A stretch of 9,526 nt of DNA from an uncultured Flavobacteriales bacterium (GCA_946479125.1 CAMLET010000087.1:1-9526), one strand, 5' to 3'; shown: positions 1 through 6,884, numbered from the stretch's first letter. Numbers and translations are program-made. Notes: a model not told the origin generated them from the letters alone.

Positions 1-48
1 CGACCACCGAGATCTACACTCTTTCCCTACACGACGCTCTTCCGATCT
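1..48. other. Illumina P5/TruSeq universal adapter remnant (artefact)
   Basis: Bases 1-48 match, as I recall it, the last 48 bases of the 58-base Illumina universal adapter, including the sequencing-primer segment that ends in GCTCTTCCGATCT. The biological sequence starts at base 49. The adapter contains no stop in the frame of the minus-strand gene next to it, so gene callers will extend that protein by 16 false residues (RSEERRVGKECRSRWS). The contig end here is therefore an assembly or trimming artefact, not a biological junction. Confidence 0.98.
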
Positions 49-2820
49 ACCGTTTACTTCCGTGTTTTCATCTACACCAACTCCCCAAGCTTCAAAATAG
101 GCGTCAAACTGAATAGTTGAAGCATCAAGCGTGTCCAGGAAAATGTGATTCAAAACATCTGTGATCAAGCCATTTGAACCCCAATTGGAGAAACTGTAGC
201 CTACATTTCCAACTGCTTCAATCTTAATTGGAACTCCGTTGAAGTAAATTCCATTCCATGGATATTCTTCTGGTGTAATTGTACTAATATGAATAACTCC
301 GGCTCCTGCAGGATGAACGTTCAACGTCAGATCCACTTGATTCGGTAAGTTGAAGTTGTCTTCGATATGATTTCGAACCTGATTACTTCTTTCCGTTAAT
401 TGATCCTGAAAAGTTTGGTGGCTGTTGTACAAATTGTTCATTTGTCCGGGAATATCATTTGGATTTCCCCAGCGTGCATATTCTTTTTGCATTTCAACTA
501 CCGTTTGGTCGAAGAAACTATTTTCCGTTGCCAATAAGCGAGACGGTAGATATTCTGTATTCATTACGTCAGCAAAACGATTGATGAAATAGTCGTGAAA
601 CTGATTGTTCTGCATTCCCTGCAGCCAAATGTTGATGTAAGGATTATCAGTACTTTGTCCAAGCATATAATCAATATGATCTGAGTAGCAATCGGACCAA
701 GAGAAGGGAGCAAGCGCTAATTCCATATCAATCGTACAGAAACGGTATCGGAAATTGGTTTTATTTGAACGATAGATCTTAATGTTGTTTCCAGGCCAAT
801 CGGTATTTCCCATCCACGATTCGGCAATAATGTAGTCTGTGTAATAGGTTTGATCGAAATACTGATCTGCCTGATTCCAATAATTCGGAGAAGCGGGATT
901 CAAAGCATTGAATTGATTGTAAGCTGCGTAAAACGTGTCTACCGGATTTCCTTTAATTGAACGTAGAACGAAATTTTGCCATGCACTCAACGAAAGAATA
1001 TCAGTTGAATCCTTATCTGCATCGTCGTATTCTTTGAAAAACTCATCGTCAATCTTTTCACGCAATTCGTACAAACCGAAATATCCCCCGTTGATGTAAA
1101 CCGAAACTGGTCGCCATGCAGAGTAGTAATTGTTTGTTGTCCCTGACATCATTTCTTCCTGAGAAGCTTCTTTGTAAGGGAATTGTAAGAATTGATTACT
1201 TCCGTTTCTTAAATAGAAATTACTGTATTTATCTCGTGTTGGTCGATTTGGAATGATAGGGTAGTGAACCGGATCTTCACCCAAAGTTCCATTCGCTAGT
1301 TCCAAACGGAAAGAGTGCTGCGGATGAGAACGACTTCCGCCCCAGCCACCGTCGACTTGCATTCCTGTATTTTGTGAGAAAAGTACAGTTGTTGAATCTT
1401 GTAAGAAGTAATCAATGTGAGCTGGACGCTGCCAATCGAACTGCCAGTTGTCGAAAATACCCGTTGGACCGTAAAGGTTTTCGTTATCCGTGATGATTGA
1501 AATGATTGGAGTTTCATGACTGATTCCCAACAAATAAGAAGAAGCAGTAATTGGACTTGGCAATTTACCTGTTTCAAATGCTCTTGCACGCAGAACGTTA
1601 GAGTAGAAAATAGGAATAGCATTTCCGTTGTATAAAGTAGAAGAAATTGTCGGCTCACTTCCATCGGTCGTATAACGAACTTGTGAACCACCACCATTTG
1701 GATTAGTGATCGTTACATTCACTGTTGTGCCGTAAATTCCACTTTGATCAGAGAAAACAGGAGCTAGTAAATGTTCTGTGAATCCAGCAGTATTGTTATT
1801 TGTAGCCTCTGGTGTTGGCGCTTCAAAGAAAACCACATTCGCACTTGCATCCGGATAAAGCCCTGTACTTTCATTCAGGTTTTCACACTCAACATTCAAG
1901 GTGCTTTGCTCGATAATTCCCGAATTGTAAAGTGTAATTCCTTCACCATCTTGAGAAATGGAGAAATTGGTGTGTTGATATAAATTCGGGTTTACCGTTT
2001 CAAAAGTGGTCGACATATCTGCGTAAGCCACCAATTTCATGTCAATTTCCACATAATCATAAACCATCGAAGGGTTAGTACTAACAACGTCGAAACCAAG
2101 ATTGTTTATCATTCCTGCTGTTAATCCTGCTGCTGTCAATTCAGAAGCACGAATCAACATTTGGTGTTTCGCAGCCCAATACCAGTTTCCGTATGGTGCT
2201 GGATAATCAGTCGGTGAGTTTTGAATCGTTCCCGTTCCAATAGTCATTCCGTTCAAACGCATATTTGGTCGTTGACTAACAGCATTTCCGGCTGCTCCCC
2301 AACAAGCTGCATCACTTCCGTCCTGAAAAAGGAAAGTGGTAGATGGAAAAGCTGTTGAACTTTGATTAAAAACGGAACTTTCCGTATACCCCAAACTGCT
2401 ATAAGAACAAGTGTTGATAAGGATATTCGAAACACCATCCCAATAGAATGGAGTAGTGAAGTTATGTGTATTCCAACCCGTTGTTGGATTATAATTTACC
2501 GCCGTAAGTACGTTGGTGAAATCCGAAATGGGTTTTCTGTCTTTTCCGCTGCAAAAAACAACTTTGTATTCGTTCGGAGCAATTTTGACAGAAGGGAATT
2601 GCCACTTCTGCGGATTGTTTTGATTATCTGTCAACGAATAATTGTACAACGAAACCGTATCTGTTCCTGAATTGTAAAGTTCGATCCAATCAGGGAAATC
2701 GCCATCTTCATCGGGGATAGCGTTGTAGTTTCTGTTGCTTCCCTCGTTAATAACGATTTGAGCGTTTGCTGTAAAAGAGAAAGTAATTCCTAAAAGGAAA
2801 AGTAGGGTAAAACGTATCAT
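49..2820 (-). CDS. Secreted CotH kinase family protein with lamin-tail-like domain, 3' end missing
   Basis: The frame is open for 924 codons from ATG at 2820 down to the adapter junction, so the C-terminus is missing. Residues 1-20 are a signal peptide (hydrophobic core, cleavage after ANA, mature start Q). Residues ~21-100 look like a lamin-tail domain (INEGSN, then DWIELYNSG and LYNYSLTDN). Residues ~350-400 resemble the chitobiase C-terminal fold (RYTTDGSEPTISSTLY). The CotH region spans ~480-700: GMQVDGGWGGSRS, then VSVYINGGYFGLYELREK near 570, TDWPGNNIKIYR near 670 and IDMELA near 695, where the last Asp is the likely metal ligand. Residues ~860-915 (EYPWNGIYFNGVPIKI, then GYSFSNW) form the repeat-like module often found after CotH in Bacteroidota. 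CotH proteins are atypical protein kinases first described in spore coat; in Bacteroidota they are usually large exported proteins of unknown substrate. A T9SS tail would be expected beyond the break, but it is not visible. Confidence 0.9.
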
Positions 2821-2839
2821 GGGTAGCATTTGCAGTTCC

Positions 2840-2870
2840 CAAAAATACTGATTTACATTGTGCTTAACAA
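2840..2870 (-). promoter_or_regulatory. Bacteroidota-type promoter of the CotH gene
   Basis: Read on the minus strand, TATTTTTG at 2847-2840 fits the Bacteroidota -7 consensus TAnnTTTG. A TTG (-33 element) lies at 2870-2868, 20 bases upstream. The -7 element ends 19 bases before the ATG, which predicts a leader of only about 12 nt. No Shine-Dalgarno sequence is seen, which is normal for the phylum. Confidence 0.65.
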
Positions 2871-2885
2871 TTTATTAATGTTAAG
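2863..2885. repeat. Inverted repeat CTTAACA-N9-TGTTAAG, possible operator
   Basis: Two perfect 7-base arms (2863-2869 and 2879-2885) are separated by 9 bases. The left arm covers the -33 element of the CotH promoter, so a dimeric regulator could bind here and block transcription. It is not followed by a T-run in either direction, so a terminator is unlikely. The arms are AT-rich, so a chance match is possible. Confidence 0.4.
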
Positions 2886-2903
2886 TTGTGGGTTGGATTC
2901 ATA

Positions 2904-3062
2904 TTATGTCGGTCCCTGGTAACAACCAATGTCGGGTGGAGAATCTTTGGGTTTTGTGTCAATATCTACTGTCAAGGCTCCTGAGATAATCATACCTGCG
3001 TTATTCAAAGCCGAACTCAGACTTGCAAAATCAAAGTTTTTCACCAACATTAGCAAGTTCAT
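2904..3062 (-). pseudogene. Remnant copy of the 3' end of the beta-helix lipoprotein gene
   Basis: The minus-strand frame from 3062 to the TAA at 2904-2906 encodes 52 residues. From residue 8 on it matches the last ~45 residues of the lipoprotein encoded at 3559-4980: both have NFDFASLSSALNNAGMI and both have PKDSPPDIGCYQGP before the stop. By eye about 27 of 137 bases differ (roughly 80% identity) with no gap at a constant offset of 655, and about 7 of 45 residues differ. Upstream of base ~3042 a 2-base deletion relative to the parent breaks the frame and similarity soon fades. The differences look partly synonymous, as if the copy was once a functional paralogue. The first seven residues (MNLLMLV) come from the shifted frame. 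An expressed 52-residue peptide cannot be excluded, but it has no signal peptide and represents only the end of a beta-helix. Confidence 0.85.
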
Positions 3063-3071
3063 TTGATAAAT

Positions 3072-3509
3072 CTATTTTTTTACGGGTTCAGTTAATTGAA
3101 CTTTCCTACGCTCAATAGTGATTGTGATTTGTTTTCCAAGTATGGGAGATGGAAGTAGTATTATTCCAGTTTCCCAAAATGGAAGTTCTATTGATTCAAT
3201 GAAGCCTTCAAATAGATATTCCGTTTCATAGATTGTCGATATGTAGGGGATTCCGTTCACATTGATACGTTCAACAGAGTCATTTGCATAAACGTATACA
3301 ATATGGTCTGGCATGAATTGTCGAACTTCCCAATAAATGGAAGAAATTGGACTGGCTAAGGTGTTGTCTTCAATTTCAATATCGATTCGTTGTTCAAATT
3401 CTCCATTTCCAATAACATGAAAATCATACTGTTGTGAATAAGAGTTTAAAGTCGTCAGAATAACAACAAGAGTAATGAAACATGTATGGATGAAGGTTGA
3501 ATTTTTCAA
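3072..3509 (-). CDS. Small predicted secreted protein, unknown function, TTG start
   Basis: This frame encodes 145 residues with a TAG stop at 3074-3072. The start is TTG at 3509. An in-frame TGA lies seven codons upstream, no ATG or GTG occurs between them, and the first internal Met (in RQFMPDH) is far into the protein. Starting at TTG gives a coherent signal peptide (residues 1-25, KNST then a hydrophobic core, cleavage after SYS before QQ), which supports that start. The mature part is ~120 residues, rich in beta-prone Ile, Val and Tyr stretches and Glu/Asp, and ends in a basic segment (IERRKVQLTEPVKK). I recognise no family. It starts 49 bases downstream of the lipoprotein gene's stop, on the same strand, and lies between the two copies of that gene's tail. 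No clear promoter was seen, so read-through from the lipoprotein gene is plausible. Confidence 0.7.
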   Translation of the reverse strand: MKNSTFIHTCFITLVVILTTLNSYSQQYDFHVIGNGEFEQRIDIEIEDNTLASPISSIYWEVRQFMPDHIVYVYANDSVERINVNGIPYISTIYETEYLFEGFIESIELPFWETGIILLPSPILGKQITITIERRKVQLTEPVKK

Positions 3510-3558
3510 TTTATATAATTTGACAACTCAATAAAGCTGAACAGATGATAAGGTTACA

Positions 3559-3697
3559 TTATATCGGTCCTTGGTAACAACCTATATCAGGTGGAGAATC
3601 TTTAGGTACAGAATCAATGTCTGAATTCAATACGCCAGAAAGTATCATTCCTGCATTATTCAAAGCCGAACTCAAACTTGCGAAATCAAAGTTTTTC
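3559..3697 (-). repeat. Direct repeat, intact copy (partner at 2904-3042)
   Basis: The last ~140 bases of the lipoprotein gene recur in the same orientation 655 bases away, at roughly 80% identity. Together the two copies bracket the whole of the small TTG-start gene. Similarity stops close to the stop codon on one side and shortly past base 3697 on the other. Confidence 0.85.
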
Positions 3698-4980
3698 CCA
3701 CCAATATCAATAAATACAGGATTCAGATTGAACAAACTGGAGTGAAATACATTACTAGACTGACCCAAAGTAGTTTTGATTAAACAATTCGTGAAATCCA
3801 CGTTGATATTCACTCCTCCAGGTTGTAAGGTGTCGAAAGCCAACTGATCTTCATCGTAACCATAGATCACACAGTTTCTGAATTCGCCCTGATTGATCTG
3901 TCCCACATTGGTAATTCCATCTGCATCCGTATAATAGTTTCGGATTCCTACTGCTGGCGAGGTGTAATCTCCAGCTCCGTAACCAAGGAAATCACAATGT
4001 GTGAAAACGAAATCGGCACCTTGGAGAACGATCAAAGCATGAACGCCGTTGCTGTGAACGAGTGTATTTTCTGCTTCTACATTTGGACCAGCAAACAGGA
4101 ACAATCCGTAGCTTGCGGCGTTTGAGATCTTGGTATTCTTTATAGTTACATTCGGGCCGCTGACAACCGTTGGATCTTTTCCGTATGCATGTATTCCGGC
4201 TGTGGAATTCTTGATAATGGCGTAATTGACAGTGGATGGTCTAGATTGATGGAAATAAACCCCATAGTATTGTCCGGAAACGTTATCATAATCAGATTCC
4301 AGTCGATCGCCTTGTATGACAACTTCATTTCCGTACGTTCCATTAATATTCAGCGTCCCTTTATAGTTATAGAGAATACTGTTCTTGTGCATGTAAATTT
4401 GCGTGTTGGGAAGAATGTCTAGTGTTTTAGCTGAATCAATAATGGCGGCTCCGTAAATGACATGCGGTTTGTCGTTTGGCCAAACACCTTCATTTGTGTC
4501 AAAGATTTCTGCTTTGAAGTTGGAGTAGTGGTAATACATGTCCTGACCCCAAACAGCCAGTTTTACGTATTGATCAACGCCATTGGTTTGAAAGCGTATA
4601 GAATCTTCAACGACTAACGGCAAAACGCCTCCATTCGGATCAAGTGTTACTTCCACAAAGCAGAAAAGAGAATCTCCACCAGCAAGTTTCAGGTTTGAAA
4701 ACGATGTTCCCTGAAGCCCGTCCAGATTTAATCGGAATGGAGAATTACTTCCTCCAACCAATTCAACTTCGTCAATGGTAATTTCTTTATTGTCTTTGTT
4801 GTAGATCTTGAATTGCTTGGTTGTAGAACCAATTGTAGTGAACACAGTATCAAAAACAACAGTGTCAACAGAGAATTCAAGATTGCCTTTTGAGAAACCT
4901 TTCAATTTCTTGCAAGACCCTAGCATAGAGCTTGATCCGGCAATTGCAACAAGGATTAAATAGAAAAATAGTTTTTTCAT
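3559..4980 (-). CDS. Lipoprotein with right-handed parallel beta-helix
   Basis: The protein has 473 residues from ATG at 4980. Residues 1-22 form a lipoprotein signal with lipobox LGSC, so Cys23 is the likely lipidated residue; it is followed by KKLKG, giving a basic rather than acidic start to the mature protein. Residues ~35-150 (FSVDTVVFDTVFTTIGSTTKQF, IDEVELVGG, then FCFVEVTLDP) look like an Ig-type fold of the HYDIN/choice-of-anchor D kind. Residues ~165-420 have the periodic short strands and Asn/Gly turns of a beta-helix (NVTIKNTKISNAASYGLFLF, NVEAENTLVHSNGVHALIV). The end (SALNNAG to PPDIGCYQG) resembles choice-of-anchor Q tails, which end in DIGAYE-like motifs. Such proteins are common outer-membrane lipoproteins in Bacteroidota; glycan binding or processing is possible, but no catalytic residues can be assigned. 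The gene is divergent from the T9SS-tail gene at 5082. No good -7/-33 pair was found upstream. Confidence 0.88.
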   Translation of the reverse strand: MKKLFFYLILVAIAGSSSMLGSCKKLKGFSKGNLEFSVDTVVFDTVFTTIGSTTKQFKIYNKDNKEITIDEVELVGGSNSPFRLNLDGLQGTSFSNLKLAGGDSLFCFVEVTLDPNGGVLPLVVEDSIRFQTNGVDQYVKLAVWGQDMYYHYSNFKAEIFDTNEGVWPNDKPHVIYGAAIIDSAKTLDILPNTQIYMHKNSILYNYKGTLNINGTYGNEVVIQGDRLESDYDNVSGQYYGVYFHQSRPSTVNYAIIKNSTAGIHAYGKDPTVVSGPNVTIKNTKISNAASYGLFLFAGPNVEAENTLVHSNGVHALIVLQGADFVFTHCDFLGYGAGDYTSPAVGIRNYYTDADGITNVGQINQGEFRNCVIYGYDEDQLAFDTLQPGGVNINVDFTNCLIKTTLGQSSNVFHSSLFNLNPVFIDIGGKNFDFASLSSALNNAGMILSGVLNSDIDSVPKDSPPDIGCYQGPI

Positions 4981-4997
4981 CGGTCTAAAGTTAACGT

Positions 4998-5028
4998 TTC
5001 ACCTTAAAAAATATTTGATAGAGGTGAA
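4998..5028. repeat. Inverted repeat TTCACCT-N17-AGGTGAA between divergent genes
   Basis: Perfect 7-base arms (4998-5004 and 5022-5028) lie in the 101-bp gap between the divergent genes starting at 4980 and 5082. It could be a shared operator or a chance dyad; with a 17-base spacer the case is weak. No T-run follows, so it does not look like a terminator. Confidence 0.3.
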
Positions 5029-5057
5029 TCATTATTTTCTTATTCGCATTGAATTCA

Positions 5058-5065
5058 TACATTTG
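5058..5065 (+). promoter_or_regulatory. -7 element of a Bacteroidota promoter
   Basis: TACATTTG matches TAnnTTTG exactly and ends 16 bases before the ATG at 5082. A convincing TTG is not present 19-21 bases upstream (the region is TTTTCTTATTC), so the -33 element is weak. The predicted leader is about 10 nt. Confidence 0.5.
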
Positions 5066-5081
5066 AGTAGAAATTTACGCT

Positions 5082-6284
5082 ATGAAGAAACTCTACTATT
5101 TCGTTTTACTTTGTTTGCCAGTTGCGGCTTCAGGTCAGGCAACAATCACTTCTACACAAAATGGAAATGCTTCCAGTCCGTTAACCTGGGATTGCTTTTG
5201 TTTTCCTTCAACAGATGATCATATCATTATCAACCACAATGTGGCGATGGATGTAGATTGGATTGTGAATAACGGTGGTTCAATTACTGTTAATGCCGGG
5301 AAATCGCTTATTCAAAATGGAACGCATGTTTTGGCTATTGATGGTGCAAATAGTGAATTAAACGTTTCCGGAGAGTTTAAAATGGAAAGTATTTCTGTTA
5401 CCAATAATGGAAGTGTTGAAACTACTGCGTCAGGAACAATTCGTATCAATAATGCCATTTACGTTGGAACTACAGGTAGCTATCTGAATGCAGGAAATAC
5501 GCTTGAAGTGGACAGTTTGTTGACAGAAGGAACTTTTCAGCAAAACGGTTTGTTGATGGGTGGCGATATTTTGAATACAGGGAATTTTGTTCTTGCAGGT
5601 GAAATGATGGCTGATTCTGTAGGAAATACGGGAAATATGACATTCACAAGCGGTTATACTTATGCATCAGCTTTCGGTTCGTCTGGAACGGCAAATTTAT
5701 CTTCCGGATTCATCCATACAGATGGAAACATGTACAGTTCAGGTGATTTCACCACTTCTTCCGGAACGTTGCTTGAATGTGCCGGATCATTTTATTCGGG
5801 AGACACAATTATGGGAACAGCTTTGCTGGATATGAATGGATTGTTGACAGTAGCTCAGGATTTGTATTTTTCAGAAGATGTTCAGGGAACGGGTGATATC
5901 TGTGTTAATGGAGATTCATACAACGCAGCTGATATTATTGGAACCTTGGATATTTGTGATGCAACCGCTACAATGAACGGATTCGATTTCAATATTGGAA
6001 CTGTTGCCGGAACAATTACATTTTGTAGTCCTGGTTGTTCAGTTGGATTAAAAGAAGAAGCAATTAATTGGAATGTGGTTCCAAATCCTACAAGCGATTT
6101 CGTGAAAGTAATTGGAATTGATAATGTGGAAACCATTCAAGTGATTGATTTGGCGGGGAGTATGGTTGCTCAAATTAAGGTTGAAAACAACAAGTTTGAT
6201 GTAAGCCAATTACAGTCCGGAGCTTATTTTGTAATTCCTGTTGGAGCAGTTTATGCACTTCCAATGAGATTAATTGTAGAATAA
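5082..6284 (+). CDS. Secreted beta-solenoid protein with T9SS type A sorting domain
   Basis: The protein has 400 residues. Residues 1-18 are a signal peptide (MKKLYYFVLLCLPVAASG, mature start Q). Residues ~34-60 (LTWDCFCFPSTDDHIIINHNV) resemble the start of G8-type or similar beta-solenoid domains. Residues ~60-320 are rich in Gly, Asn, Ser and Thr, with irregular ~20-residue strand-turn units (GTIRINNAIYVGTTGSYLN, GDILNTGNFVLAG), as expected of a solenoid. Cysteines cluster near residues 38/40 and in the last coils (DICVNGD, LDICDAT, FCSPGC) and may form capping disulfides. Residues ~328-400 are a T9SS type A tail: VVPNPTSDFVKV, then VIDLAGSMV, then LQSGAYFV, ending MRLIVE. This predicts export by the type IX secretion system and anchoring or release at the cell surface after tail cleavage. 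No enzyme motif is seen; an adhesin-like or structural role is only inferred. No terminator follows the stop, so transcripts may run into rpmE2. Confidence 0.9.
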   Translation: MKKLYYFVLLCLPVAASGQATITSTQNGNASSPLTWDCFCFPSTDDHIIINHNVAMDVDWIVNNGGSITVNAGKSLIQNGTHVLAIDGANSELNVSGEFKMESISVTNNGSVETTASGTIRINNAIYVGTTGSYLNAGNTLEVDSLLTEGTFQQNGLLMGGDILNTGNFVLAGEMMADSVGNTGNMTFTSGYTYASAFGSSGTANLSSGFIHTDGNMYSSGDFTTSSGTLLECAGSFYSGDTIMGTALLDMNGLLTVAQDLYFSEDVQGTGDICVNGDSYNAADIIGTLDICDATATMNGFDFNIGTVAGTITFCSPGCSVGLKEEAINWNVVPNPTSDFVKVIGIDNVETIQVIDLAGSMVAQIKVENNKFDVSQLQSGAYFVIPVGAVYALPMRLIVE

Positions 6285-6297
6285 TCGAAAAAAAAAC

Positions 6298-6353
6298 GCA
6301 AACAGGTTTGTATCATTGAAAAGTTTGCCTATTTTTGCAAACCGAAATTTCGG
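6298..6353. promoter_or_regulatory. Dyad cluster over the rpmE2 promoter, candidate operator
   Basis: Four near-identical hexamers span the promoter: GCAAAC at 6298, GTTTGT at 6306, GTTTGC at 6323 and GCAAAC at 6337. They pair as two dyads, GCAAAC-N2-GTTTG and GTTTGC-N8-GCAAAC, and the second encloses the -7 element. The perfect 12-base palindrome CCGAAATTTCGG (6342-6353) follows directly at the predicted transcription start. The arrangement suggests a repressor site or a small 5' hairpin. Type B L31 genes are zinc-regulated by Zur in several phyla, but these bases do not look like the Zur boxes I know, so the regulator is unknown. Confidence 0.45.
6307..6337 (+). promoter_or_regulatory. Consensus Bacteroidota promoter of rpmE2
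   Basis: TTTG at 6307-6310 (-33) and TATTTTTG at 6330-6337 (-7, fits TAnnTTTG) are separated by 19 bases. This is the best promoter in the window. Transcription should start near 6343, giving a leader of about 33 nt before the ATG at 6376, and this supports that ATG over the earlier in-frame one at 6316, which lies between the -33 and -7 elements. Confidence 0.8.
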
Positions 6354-6375
6354 AGATAATATAGAATTAAAGAAC

Positions 6376-6630
6376 ATGAAAGCAGGAATTCACCCAGAAG
6401 ATTATAGATTGGTTGTTTTTAAAGACATGACAAATGAGTATTCATTTGTTTGCCATTCATCAGCGACTTCATCTGAAACAATTAAGTGGGAAGATGGAAA
6501 TGAATATCCATTGGTAAAATTGGATATCTCTCACAAGTCTCACCCGTTCTTTACTGGAGTTGTTCAATTCGTGGATACTGCTGGACGTATTGATAAATTC
6601 AATAACCGTTACGGTAAATACAAGAAATAA
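6376..6630 (+). CDS. rpmE2: 50S ribosomal protein L31 type B
   Basis: The protein has 84 residues starting MKAGIHPEDYRLVVFKDM, the hallmark N-terminus of type B L31, followed by the conserved SHPFFTG and the basic end GRIDKFNNRYGKYKK. L31 sits on the large subunit at the bridge to the small subunit head. Type B proteins lack the zinc-binding cysteines of type A; here a single Cys (SFVCHSS) remains, so no zinc site is expected. The length is typical. The frame is open back to an ATG at 6316, but that would add 20 residues absent from the family and would start inside the promoter, so ATG 6376 is chosen. The leader just upstream is A-rich (AATTAAAGAAC) without a clear Shine-Dalgarno site. The gene stands alone between a promoter and a terminator. 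Confidence 0.97.
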   Translation: MKAGIHPEDYRLVVFKDMTNEYSFVCHSSATSSETIKWEDGNEYPLVKLDISHKSHPFFTGVVQFVDTAGRIDKFNNRYGKYKK

Positions 6631-6650
6631 TTTCTTTACAAGATATTGTA

Positions 6651-6681
6651 AAAGCTCTGATGATAAGTCAGGGCTTTTTTT
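6651..6681 (+). terminator. Intrinsic terminator after rpmE2
   Basis: The stem AAAGCTCTGA / TCAGGGCTTT (10 pairs, one of them G-U) has a 7-base loop (TGATAAG) and runs into a T-tract (6675-6681). It starts 20 bases after the rpmE2 stop. Confidence 0.88.
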
Positions 6682-6725
6682 GTGCCTAATCAAAAGAAGA
6701 ACAAATTGATTACAATCTAACGCAA

Positions 6726-6772
6726 AGAAAGAAGAGCGCAAAGATTTATTCCTCCTTTACGCTCCTCTTTCT
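6726..6772. repeat. Imperfect inverted repeat in gene-free region, followed by T9
   Basis: The arms at 6726-6743 (AGAAAGAAGAGCGCAAAG) and 6755-6772 pair at 16 of 18 positions around an 11-base loop. Nine T follow at 6779-6787, six bases past the stem, so it may serve as a second, weaker terminator. The purine-rich AACGCAAAG wording, together with the CTCTGCG units just downstream, looks like dispersed intergenic repeat material rather than gene-specific sequence. Confidence 0.6.
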
Positions 6773-6803
6773 CCTATGTTTTTTTTTGGTAATTAATTCT
6801 AAA

Positions 6804-6884
6804 TTCCTCTGCGTCCTATAGCGCACTCTGCGGGAAATAGTTTTAAGTTCATCCGCGTTCTTCTGTGCTCGTCCGCGGGAAATA
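6804..6884. repeat. Two degenerate copies of a 37-bp intergenic repeat
   Basis: Copy 1 (6804-6840) and copy 2 (6848-6884) share the pattern TTC-n-TC-n-GCGT, then GC, then a conserved GCGGGAAATA end, with a period of 44 bases. The phrasing (CTCTGCGT...CTCTGCGGGAAAT and ATCCGCGTT...GTCCGCGGGAAAT) resembles a repeat seen in intergenic regions of many Bacteroidota and some other bacteria; this is from memory, not a search. Apart from this repeat, the upstream hairpin, the terminator and the downstream promoter, I see no gene in 6631-6996. Confidence 0.6.

Noticed and set aside
1..48. C-terminal extension of the CotH protein through bases 48-1
   Set aside because: The frame is open but the DNA is Illumina adapter, so those 16 codons are artificial.
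1296..2670. Open frames of 61-133 codons in other frames of the CotH gene region
   Set aside because: They overlap a long coherent CotH reading frame, lack recognisable domains and have low-complexity or unnatural composition.
2904..3062. A genuine 52-residue small protein gene
   Set aside because: Nearly all of it is the tail of the neighbouring lipoprotein, with an ATG reached only through a shifted frame and no signal peptide; treated as a remnant unless relatives show otherwise.
3510..3558. Promoter for the TTG-start gene (TATAAATTG region)
   Set aside because: It does not fit TAnnTTTG and sits against the start codon; there is no matching -33 element at the right distance.
5015..5218. 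67-codon open frame spanning the divergent promoter region
   Set aside because: It overlaps the promoter and the start of the T9SS-tail gene, whose signal peptide and tail prove the other frame.
6316..6375. Earlier in-frame ATG giving L31 a 20-residue N-terminal extension
   Set aside because: It starts between the -33 and -7 elements of the promoter, and the extension is absent from the family; MKAGIHPE is the canonical start.
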